Below are positions 56,649 to 64,000 of a stretch of DNA of 64,000 nt, piece after piece. The position numbers were made by a program, and so were the translations under genes. The first letter of the stretch is position 1; every line of letters begins with the position of its first letter. The notes below the pieces were generated by a model. The model was given only the letters and a program-made list of their open reading frames with translations. It had not been told where the DNA came from and did no database searches. The stretch is from assembly GCA_023957475.1 (NCBI GenBank), contig JAMLHA010000001.1:248001-312000 (forward strand), given 5' to 3'. The DNA is from Crocinitomicaceae bacterium (GTDB lineage: Bacteria > Bacteroidota > Bacteroidia > Flavobacteriales_D > Crocinitomicaceae).

Positions 56649-58166
56649 ATGACAAATCACTTCGGATTAATTATTTTGGACGGTTGGGGAATTGGAGATA
56701 AATCCAAATCAGATGCGGTTTACAACGCAAATACACCATTTATGGACTCATTGATAGCAACGTATCCACATGCTACATTACTGACAAGTGGTGAAAATGT
56801 TGGGTTGCCCGATGGTCAAATGGGAAATTCAGAAGTGGGACACATGAATATTGGTGCGGGACGAATTGTTTATCAAGAACTTACAAGAATTAATAAATCT
56901 ATTCGTGACGGTGAGTTTTTTAAAAACAAAACCCTGATTGATGCTTTTCAATTTGCAAAAAACAACCACAAAAAAGTCCATTTCATTGGTTTGGTATCAA
57001 AAGGAGGAGTGCACAGTACACAAGAACATTTGTATGCACTTTGTCAAATGGCAAAGAATTATGATTTAAAGGATGTTTTTGTGCATGCATTTACCGATGG
57101 CAGGGATTGTGATCCCAAAAGTGGTTTGCAATTTTTAGAAGAATTGGAAGCTGAAATGTCAAAATCTGTTGGAAAAGTAGCGTCTATTATCGGTCGATAT
57201 TATGCTATGGATAGAGACAATCGCTGGGAGCGTATCAAAAAAGCTTATGATTTACTTGTGAATGCTGAAGGAATTAAATTTACATCCGTTAGCGAAGCAA
57301 TTCAATCATCCTATTCCAACAATAGTACAGACGAATTTATAGAACCTTCTGTTATAACAAGTAATGGTCAACCACTTGCAAAGATAGAAACAGGAGATGT
57401 GGTGATTAATTTTAATTTTAGAACAGACAGACCACGTGAAATTTCAATTGCATTAACGCAACAAGATTTTAGTGAATACAATATGCAAAAATTGAACTTG
57501 TATTATGTTACGATGACCAATTACGATGCTACGTTTAAAAACGTACAAGTTGTATTTGAAAAGGATAATCTAACCAATACATTGGGAGAAGTTCTTGCCA
57601 AAAATGGTCAAACACAAGTTCGAATTGCCGAAACAGAAAAATACCCCCATGTTACATTCTTTTTCAGTGGAGGAAGAGAGGAACTTTTTCAAAATGAGAG
57701 TAGAATCTTGGTAAACTCTCCGAAAGTGGCAACGTATGATTTGCAACCAGAAATGAGTGCCGAAGGAATCAAAGAGAATATTTGTAAAGCTATTAACGAG
57801 AATCAACCCAATTTTATATGTTTAAATTTTGCAAATCCAGATATGGTTGGACATACAGGTGTGTATGAGGCAATAATAAAAGCAGTAGAAACAGTGGATG
57901 GTTGTTTGAAAGAAGTAGTAGAAACTGGATTGAAACATGGGTATGAGTTTTTGGTAATTGCCGACCATGGTAATGCCGATTATGCAATAAATCCTGATGG
58001 AACTCCAAATACAGCCCATTCTTTAAACCCTGTTCCAGTTGTTTTAGTAACAAAAGATACAACTATTCAGTTAAAAGATGGTATTTTGGCCGATGTAGCC
58101 CCAACTATTTTGAGCAGAATGGGAATTGAAGCTTCAAAAGAAATGACAGGAAACGTGTTGGTGTAA
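56649..58166 (+). CDS. gpmI: 2,3-bisphosphoglycerate-independent phosphoglycerate mutase
   Basis: A 505-residue manganese-dependent glycolytic enzyme that interconverts 3- and 2-phosphoglycerate. The metal site DGWGIGD (about 10-16) and the phosphorylated Ser in MGNSEVGHMNIGAGRI (about residue 60) are clear. Other ligands appear in DGRDCDPKSG (about 152), FRTDRPREI (about 259) and VIADHGNADY (about 439). Length is normal. It follows the histidine kinase gene after 18 bp and converges with corA (4 bp between stops). Confidence 0.97.
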   Translation: MTNHFGLIILDGWGIGDKSKSDAVYNANTPFMDSLIATYPHATLLTSGENVGLPDGQMGNSEVGHMNIGAGRIVYQELTRINKSIRDGEFFKNKTLIDAFQFAKNNHKKVHFIGLVSKGGVHSTQEHLYALCQMAKNYDLKDVFVHAFTDGRDCDPKSGLQFLEELEAEMSKSVGKVASIIGRYYAMDRDNRWERIKKAYDLLVNAEGIKFTSVSEAIQSSYSNNSTDEFIEPSVITSNGQPLAKIETGDVVINFNFRTDRPREISIALTQQDFSEYNMQKLNLYYVTMTNYDATFKNVQVVFEKDNLTNTLGEVLAKNGQTQVRIAETEKYPHVTFFFSGGREELFQNESRILVNSPKVATYDLQPEMSAEGIKENICKAINENQPNFICLNFANPDMVGHTGVYEAIIKAVETVDGCLKEVVETGLKHGYEFLVIADHGNADYAINPDGTPNTAHSLNPVPVVLVTKDTTIQLKDGILADVAPTILSRMGIEASKEMTGNVLV

Positions 58167-58170
58167 TTAC

Positions 58171-59181
58171 TTATTCTCTTTTTAGCCAACCTTTTTTTCT
58201 AAAGTAGAATAAAAGAGCTACAGCAATAATTACCATTACTCCCAAAGTGATGAAATAACCGTATTTGATATTTAATTCAGGCATGTAGTGGAAGTTCATC
58301 CCATAGACGCCTGCAATAAACGTTAAAGGGATAAAGATGGTGCTGACAATAGTGAGCATTTTCATGATTTCATTCATGCGCTGGCCTTGAACAGCATAAT
58401 ACAAGTTGGTTAAACCATCCAATGCGTTTTTATTGGATTCTATTTCTTCGATGATGTTGGTGCAACTTTGTTTTAAGTCAGAAAAGTAATGCTTGGTATG
58501 ATTGGAAAATAAAGAACTTCGATTGCTTTCTATGGTTGTGGTAATTTCTTTTAGAGGGAGAGAAATTCGTCTCAATTCAATTAATTTTCGTTTCTGGATT
58601 TCAATTCTTGATAATATTTTGGGGTCCGAATTTTTTGTGATTAATTCATCTAATTCTTCCAATATAGTCGTGTTGTAATCCAAAACGGTATAATAATTAT
58701 CTATGATTGCATCCAGTAATTTGTAAAGCAAAAAATCGGCGCTTTTTTCACGGATAATTCCCTTTTTATTTTCTATACGATTTCGAATCACCCCAAAATT
58801 GTCCGAAGGTTTAGCTTGAAACGAAATAATGTAATTACGACCCAACACAAAGCTCAATTCATCTTTAAATAATTGATTGGCTTTAATCGAAGAAGGAATG
58901 GTTGATTTGATGCTGAAAAATAAATATTCACCATAATCTTCAAATTGCGGACGATTATCGTGGTCATAAATATTTTGATAAACCAACGCATCGTATTTAG
59001 CCTTTTTACAGAAATCTTTGATTGGATTAAAATCGTCCATGATGTAAAAATTAATCCAAGTAATCTTATCCTCAGGAAGATCACTAAATGAAAAATCACT
59101 CACAAACTCACTTGAAATAAATTTCTTTTTTGAAATTTCATCAGTATTGAAATGATATATATGGCCAAATGATTGATTCAT
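58171..59181 (-). CDS. corA: CorA-family magnesium/cobalt transporter
   Basis: A 336-residue inner-membrane ion channel of the CorA superfamily. A large N-terminal cytoplasmic domain is followed by a long stalk helix (about 160-270) and two C-terminal membrane helices (about 280-300 and 310-330). The signature YGMNFHYMPE (about residues 298-307) with the GMN selectivity motif lies in the loop between them. It transports Mg2+ (Co2+, Ni2+ are possible). The start is ATG 59181. It may share a transcript with the short Cys-rich gene 21 bp upstream. Confidence 0.95.
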   Translation of the reverse strand: MNQSFGHIYHFNTDEISKKKFISSEFVSDFSFSDLPEDKITWINFYIMDDFNPIKDFCKKAKYDALVYQNIYDHDNRPQFEDYGEYLFFSIKSTIPSSIKANQLFKDELSFVLGRNYIISFQAKPSDNFGVIRNRIENKKGIIREKSADFLLYKLLDAIIDNYYTVLDYNTTILEELDELITKNSDPKILSRIEIQKRKLIELRRISLPLKEITTTIESNRSSLFSNHTKHYFSDLKQSCTNIIEEIESNKNALDGLTNLYYAVQGQRMNEIMKMLTIVSTIFIPLTFIAGVYGMNFHYMPELNIKYGYFITLGVMVIIAVALLFYFRKKGWLKRE

Positions 59182-59202
59182 ACATTTATTCTTATGGTAA
59201 AA

Positions 59203-59403
59203 TTAATCTTTTAATTGATTATTTTTTGTGTTTTCCTCAATAATTAATCGTTGAATGCATTGTTCACAAATACAATCAGTTGAAATGATTCCAAGTTTCA
59301 TTTTTGTATTTTCAGGAATTTGCAGGTTGTTACAAAAGCAAGTTGTGATTGCTTCTGCGTTGCATTCAAATTCATTGTGACACAATTGACAAGTTTTTTG
59401 CAT
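59203..59403 (-). CDS. small Cys-rich protein, probable CWC family
   Basis: A 66-residue protein with eight Cys. CQLCHNEFECN and CFCNN at the N-terminal half, then CICEQCI, fit the pattern of the Cys-rich CWC family (PF14375), a group of unknown function likely to bind zinc. It starts 21 bp before corA in the same direction and diverges from the phosphatase gene, with its start 67 bp from that gene. A link to metal homeostasis together with corA is possible but unproven. Confidence 0.75.
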   Translation of the reverse strand: MQKTCQLCHNEFECNAEAITTCFCNNLQIPENTKMKLGIISTDCICEQCIQRLIIEENTKNNQLKD

Positions 59404-59457
59404 GACTAATTTATCGCTTGAACAAAGATAATTGTTCTCTCGATAAAATATTATATC

Positions 59458-59465
59458 TACTTTTG
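59458..59465 (+). promoter_or_regulatory. putative -7 element of the phosphatase-methyltransferase unit
   Basis: TACTTTTG matches TAnnTTTG and ends 4 bp before the ATG at 59470, so the transcript would be leaderless or nearly so. A TTG at 59432-59434 lies 23 bp upstream, a plausible -33 site. Confidence 0.5.
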
Positions 59466-59469
59466 TTTT

Positions 59470-59934
59470 ATGAAAATTTTAATGGTGTGTTTGGGTAATA
59501 TTTGTCGCTCACCAATGGCGGACGGATTGTTGCGTAAAAAAGTAAATGATGAAGATTTGTCGGTTGTGGTTGATTCCGCAGGAACATCAAGTTATCATAT
59601 AGGTGAGGCTCCAGACAATCGCATGAGAGAAACGGCTAAAAAATTAGGTTGCCCAATCGATGAATTGCGGGCACGTCAATTTACAGTTGCCGATTTTGAT
59701 CAATTCGATAGCATCTATGCAATGGATAGAAGCAATTACAATAACATCCTAAAATTAAGTAGAACGGAAGCAGACGCTCAAAAAGTAAAGTTGATTCTCA
59801 ATGAACTTTATCCCGGAGAAAATAGAGAAGTTCCAGATCCATATTTTGGAGGAGAACAAGGATTTGTTGAAGTTTTTAATATGTTGGATCAAGCAACAGA
59901 TGTAATCATAAATAAACTAAAAAATGACAGGTAA
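59470..59934 (+). CDS. low-molecular-weight protein-tyrosine phosphatase
   Basis: A 154-residue phosphatase. The catalytic P-loop CLGNICRSP (Cys at about 7, Arg at about 13) is at the N-terminus, and the general acid Asp is in VPDPYFGG (about 117-124). Length is normal for the family. In bacteria such enzymes dephosphorylate tyrosine kinases of capsule synthesis or free phosphotyrosine; no kinase is adjacent here. The methyltransferase gene overlaps its end by 11 bp, so the two are co-translated. Confidence 0.94.
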   Translation: MKILMVCLGNICRSPMADGLLRKKVNDEDLSVVVDSAGTSSYHIGEAPDNRMRETAKKLGCPIDELRARQFTVADFDQFDSIYAMDRSNYNNILKLSRTEADAQKVKLILNELYPGENREVPDPYFGGEQGFVEVFNMLDQATDVIINKLKNDR

Positions 59935-60628
59935 ATTATACATGATTCCTACTACACTTGGAGGAGAACAAGTAAACGATGTGATACCAGTAACTGTGCA
60001 ACAATTAATTACTGAATTGCGTTATTTTATCGTAGAAGATATTAAATCAGCAAGAAGGTACTTGAGAAGAGTGGATCGCAATTTCCCGATTGATGATTCT
60101 GTTTTTTACGAGTTGAATAAACGTACCGATAATAAAAACTTATTGTCGTACCTTAAACCTGCAAAAGATGGTCACAATATTGGGGTGATTTCTGAAGCAG
60201 GTTGCCCAGGAGTTGCCGACCCAGGTGCAGAAATGGTGGCACTAGCACATGAAATAGGTATTCGAGTTGTGCCTTTAGTAGGGCCATCTTCTATTTTATT
60301 GGCATTGATGGGAAGTGGATTTTCTGGACAAGAATTTACTTTTCATGGTTATTTACCAAAAGAACGCAAAGAACGCATTCGATTATTAAAAGATTTTGAA
60401 GCCAATACACGTAGAACAGGTTATACCCATATTTTTATGGATACACCATTTAGAAACATGAATGTATTGGATGATTTACTCAATGAATTAGCCGATACAA
60501 CCAAATTGTGTATTGCTTCCAATATCACTTTACCAGATGAATCGGTTTGGACAATGACCGTGGCTCAATGGCGTGAAAAAGCCTATGATTTAAGCAAAAA
60601 ACCAGCCCTATTTTTGATTGGAAGGTAG
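59924..60628 (+). CDS. SAM-dependent tetrapyrrole-type methyltransferase, RsmI-like
   Basis: A 234-residue TP-methylase. The core has SEAGCPGVADPGAEMVALAH (about 90-109), LVGPSSILLALMGSGFSG (about 121) and TFHGYLPKERKER (about 141). RsmI methylates the 2'-O of C1402 of 16S rRNA. This protein is about 45 residues shorter than E. coli RsmI, and the N-terminal glycine loop is altered (YMIPTTLGGEQ instead of VGTPIGN). It matches the second, shorter Bacteroidota paralogue of the family, so rRNA methylation is not certain. It overlaps the phosphatase gene. Confidence 0.87.
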   Translation: MTGKLYMIPTTLGGEQVNDVIPVTVQQLITELRYFIVEDIKSARRYLRRVDRNFPIDDSVFYELNKRTDNKNLLSYLKPAKDGHNIGVISEAGCPGVADPGAEMVALAHEIGIRVVPLVGPSSILLALMGSGFSGQEFTFHGYLPKERKERIRLLKDFEANTRRTGYTHIFMDTPFRNMNVLDDLLNELADTTKLCIASNITLPDESVWTMTVAQWREKAYDLSKKPALFLIGR

Positions 60629-60680
60629 GTTTACATCAAGTTTCCTTTGGTTAACTCAGAACGTATTCATCAAATATAAA

Positions 60681-60780
60681 AGTACCATTTTTTCAACAAA
60701 TTCACCAAAAATCATAATATTTGGAGAATTGATTCATTGAAAATTAATATAATTGGTGAATATTAAATAAAATGGTAACT
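60681..60780. repeat. 100-bp imperfect inverted repeat
   Basis: The arm 60681-60708 (AGTACCATTTT then ATTCACCAA) is matched in inverse orientation by 60753-60780 (TTGGTGAAT then AAAATGGTAACT). The innermost 9 bp (ATTCACCAA, 60700-60708, with TTGGTGAAT, 60753-60761) are perfect. A 44-bp loop of AT-rich sequence separates them. It lies 52 bp after the methyltransferase gene; it could be a transcript end, or the relic of a small transposable element. Confidence 0.55.
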
Positions 60781-60823
60781 CGTTGTGCGTTTGTTGATAC
60801 ATGGAAATATAAAACAACAGTAT

Positions 60824-61092
60824 TAACCTCAGTTCGATTATTAAAATTGCATTCAGACCGCTCAGAAACAGTGAGATACGATATAAAGCAACGAAAATGT
60901 ATCGAGATACATTGAGGTTGCTTTATGATGTAGATTGCTGTTTATCAGCGGAATATCATTTTGCTTTGCCTAAAAAACCGTTATTCTACGTTGTTCCTTT
61001 TTAATTTAGCCCGCTAAATCTTCAAAGAAACGCCTTTACTAACAGTTTTTTAGCTCAATCTGAATGTTAATTTTACAATCAAACTGAGGTTA
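60824..61092. repeat. MITE-like element, 269 bp with terminal inverted repeats
   Basis: The left end (60824-60857), starting TAACCTCAGTTCGATT and ending CATTCAGA, is repeated inverted at 61059-61092 (TCTGAATG to GAGGTTA) with few mismatches over about 34 bp. The interior has no gene but contains a nested hairpin (60858-60951). This architecture (short, non-coding, inverted ends) is that of a MITE or an IS deletion derivative. No convincing target duplication is visible. It differs from the IS982 element at 33.7 kb, so it must be mobilised by another transposase. Confidence 0.6.
60858..60951. other. 94-nt nested hairpin inside the MITE-like element
   Basis: Pairing from outside to inside: CCGCT (60858-60862) with AGCGG (60947-60951); AAACAG (60866-60871) with CTGTTT (60938-60943); ATAAAGCAAC (60883-60892) with GTTGCTTTAT (60917-60926); then AATGTAT with ATACATT around CGAG. 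A GAA/GAG purine loop interrupts the inner stem. It could fold as RNA or as a DNA cruciform. Confidence 0.65.
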
Positions 61093-61157
61093 TTAATGTT
61101 ACATAATCAGCAATATACATAGTTGGTTCGAAAAGACAACAATCAGGGAGATGATGG

Positions 61158-61198
61158 AGAGGAGAAAGGAGGTGGCGAAGCCACCTCCTTTCTCCTCT
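61158..61198. repeat. perfect 19-bp palindromic hairpin
   Basis: AGAGGAGAAAGGAGGTGGC (61158-61176) pairs perfectly with its complement at 61180-61198 across a GAA loop. One arm is all purine for 16 of 19 bases. No T tract follows on either strand, so it is not a standard terminator. Confidence 0.85.
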
Positions 61199-61219
61199 TA
61201 AAACCAATAAACACAGTTC

Positions 61220-61260
61220 ATTCCGATAAAAACCTTAACGGTTTTGAGGAATCTTTTATT
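61220..61260 (+). terminator. terminator-like hairpin upstream of atpD
   Basis: ATTCC (61220-61224) pairs with GGAAT (61248-61252), and AAAACC (61229-61234) with GGTTTT (61240-61245), around a 5-nt loop; CTTTTATTTTA follows. It could insulate atpD from upstream transcription. The stem is interrupted, so confidence is moderate. Confidence 0.45.
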
Positions 61261-61482
61261 TTAATACAATTTTTTAACTAAATGAACAATGGGCAAAATA
61301 ATAGAAAAAAAATATAGGGTAATAAGGTGAACAATTGAAACAGATTTCAGAAACTTTGTCGTGAAATAAGATTCAACAGAAAAAAGCGTCATTCAACCAT
61401 CAAAATACATTCAAAAACAGCATCTATTCAACAATTCTAAAAATTATTCAAGAATTAGTCTTTATTATTTATAATAATTCTA

Positions 61483-61490
61483 TATCTTTG
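61483..61490 (+). promoter_or_regulatory. putative -7 element of the atpDC promoter
   Basis: TATCTTTG matches TAnnTTTG, 39 bp upstream of the atpD ATG at 61530. The upstream 30 bp are AT-rich without a clear -33 TTTG. Confidence 0.55.
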
Positions 61491-61523
61491 CGCCCAAAAT
61501 AGCAAAAGTTATACTTAAAATAG

Positions 61524-63035
<1,512 letters not shown>

Positions 63036-63057
63036 TTAATTTGTTAAAAGCAAAAAA

Positions 63058-63348
63058 ATGCAATTAGAAATCATAACACCGGAAGCGAATGTGTTTGCAG
63101 GAGATGCAAATGCAGTGCAATTACCGGGATTAGATGGCTTGTTTCAAGTATTAAATGGCCACGCTCCAATAATCTCTGCATTGAAAGAGGGAGTGGTTAA
63201 AGTAGATTTATCTGCAGGCTTTGAAGTAAACGAAAAAACAAGTGATCTAATTGTAAAAGATCCAAAGGATACTAAAATTATTCGTATTCCAATTAAAGGA
63301 GGAGTGGCAGAATTGATGAACAACAAATTGATCGTTCTTGCTGAATAA
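63058..63348 (+). CDS. atpC: ATP synthase F1 epsilon subunit, short form
   Basis: A 96-residue epsilon subunit. The N-terminal beta-sandwich is present (QLEIITPEANVFAGDANAVQ, GLDGLFQVLNGHAPIISAL) but the C-terminal pair of helices found in E. coli epsilon is absent. That short form is usual in Bacteroidota and removes the helical brake on ATP hydrolysis. It starts 22 bp after atpD. A terminator follows. Confidence 0.95.
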   Translation: MQLEIITPEANVFAGDANAVQLPGLDGLFQVLNGHAPIISALKEGVVKVDLSAGFEVNEKTSDLIVKDPKDTKIIRIPIKGGVAELMNNKLIVLAE

Positions 63349-63370
63349 CAAAATAATAGACTTTTTATAA

Positions 63371-63403
63371 AGAGGGATGGGGGGAACCTAATCCCTCTTT
63401 TTT
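63371..63403 (+). terminator. terminator of atpDC
   Basis: AGAGGGAT (63371-63378) pairs with ATCCCTCT (63391-63398) and is followed by TTTTTTG. It lies 22 bp after the atpC stop. Confidence 0.85.
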
Positions 63404-63482
63404 GTTAAGGTATGTTAACCTTTATTAAAAAAATGTTCCATATAAGCAATACTTTCATTAAATTCGTCGTTTCGTTTTAAAA

Positions 63483-64000
63483 ATGATAGATAAAACACAA
63501 ATAAACTTGTTAAAAGTACCGCAACATATCGCCATCATCATGGATGGAAATGGGCGTTGGGCTAAGCAGCAAGGTGAGCAACGATTGTTTGGTCACAATG
63601 TTGGTGTTGAATCCGTTAGAGAAGTTTTGAAAGGAGCAAAAGAATTAGGTGTGAAATACTTGACATTATACACATTCTCTACAGAAAATTGGAATAGACC
63701 AAAAGAAGAAGTGGATGGTTTGATGGATTTGTTGGTCAAAACGATTGCCAGTGAAGTACAAGAATTACACGATTCCGGAGTGCGTTTGATGAGTATCGGC
63801 GATATTGATGGTTTGCCCATAAGTTGTGTCAACGAATTGAAATCAGCGCAAGAACAAACGAAAGAAAATAAAGATATTAACCTAGTGTTGGCGTTGAATT
63901 ACTCTGCGAAATGGGAAATTCTTAACGCTACAAAAAATATTGCTAAAGCAGTTTCCTCTGGAAAGCTTAAAGAAGAAAATATTACAGACGAATTGTTTTC
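63483..64000 (+). CDS. uppS: isoprenyl transferase / undecaprenyl pyrophosphate synthase (partial)
   Basis: The frame opens at ATG 63483 and runs off the window end (172 codons visible of about 245). IAIIMDGNGRWAKQQGEQR (about 15-33) with the catalytic Asp and the phosphate-binding GNGRW, and TLYTFSTENWNRPKEEV (about 65-81), identify cis-prenyltransferase. It extends farnesyl diphosphate to the lipid carrier for peptidoglycan precursors. The usual ALNYGGR region reads ALNYSAKWEI here, a variant seen at the same place in relatives as I recall. It starts 135 bp after atpC, past a terminator. Confidence 0.95.
   Translation, partial: MIDKTQINLLKVPQHIAIIMDGNGRWAKQQGEQRLFGHNVGVESVREVLKGAKELGVKYLTLYTFSTENWNRPKEEVDGLMDLLVKTIASEVQELHDSGVRLMSIGDIDGLPISCVNELKSAQEQTKENKDINLVLALNYSAKWEILNATKNIAKAVSSGKLKEENITDELF

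Noticed and set aside
60772-60915. 47-codon ATG frame in the long spacer before atpD
   Set aside because: It runs through the left end of the MITE-like element and its hairpin, and shows no protein-like pattern or ribosome site.

Overview
The window looks like a chromosomal piece of a Bacteroidota bacterium, most likely order Flavobacteriales (family not resolvable from the sequence; Crocinitomicaceae/Fluviicola-like is a guess). The reasons are: promoters of the TAnnTTTG type, AT-rich spacers, a type IX secretion C-terminal sorting domain, an FtsZ with a long tail ending FLHDNVD, atpD-atpC standing apart from the other ATP synthase genes, and a TonB-dependent receptor next to SusD-less lipoproteins.

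Layout. 1-5.5 kb: the end of rpoB and all of rpoC, closed by a terminator. 5.5-7.5 kb: three AT-rich accessory genes. 7.6-12.4 kb (minus strand): a small lipoprotein overlapping mreB, then purH, a lipoprotein and an M20 peptidase. 12.5-15.2 kb: a PAS-LuxR regulator, a ChaN-like protein and a glycosyltransferase. 15.3-23.7 kb (minus): the distal half of the division/cell-wall (dcw) cluster, an unrecognised gene followed by ftsW-murG-murC-ftsQ-ftsA-ftsZ-yqeY; the proximal half (mraZ to murD) is not here. 23.9-30 kb: xseAB, a cloverleaf-like repeat, a glycosyltransferase, a thioesterase, a RhuM relic, a barrel protein, an ArsC/Spx-like protein and an EamA transporter. 30-33.5 kb (minus): a probable copper-uptake operon (Cys-motif protein, Met-rich lipoprotein, OprC/NosA-like receptor). 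33.7-34.7 kb: an intact IS982-family element with 20-bp inverted repeats and an 8-bp target duplication. It sits just upstream of a type IX-secreted protein gene that carries a stop at codon 4.

36.1-46.8 kb holds the most unusual block: nine tightly packed or overlapping plus-strand genes, nadA-nadB-tnaA-like-tpl-like-(ADP-forming acyl-CoA synthetase)-norC-like-norB-like-proline dehydrogenase-Rrf2. The two lyases keep opposite substrate-specificity residues (tryptophanase versus tyrosine phenol-lyase). The NorB-like subunit lacks recognisable counterparts of one active-site histidine and one low-spin-heme histidine. A working interpretation is amino-acid catabolism (Trp, Tyr, Pro) and NAD synthesis coupled to a divergent nitric oxide or oxygen reductase under an Fe-S/NO-sensing Rrf2 regulator.

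46.9-64 kb: queD, a minus-strand pair with a serine hydrolase, a tripartite RND efflux operon, an orphan histidine kinase, gpmI, corA, a Cys-rich small protein, a low-molecular-weight phosphatase with an RsmI-type methyltransferase, a 900-bp non-coding stretch with several inverted repeats (one a MITE-like 269-bp element), atpD-atpC and the start of uppS. No tRNA, rRNA, CRISPR array or prophage was seen.
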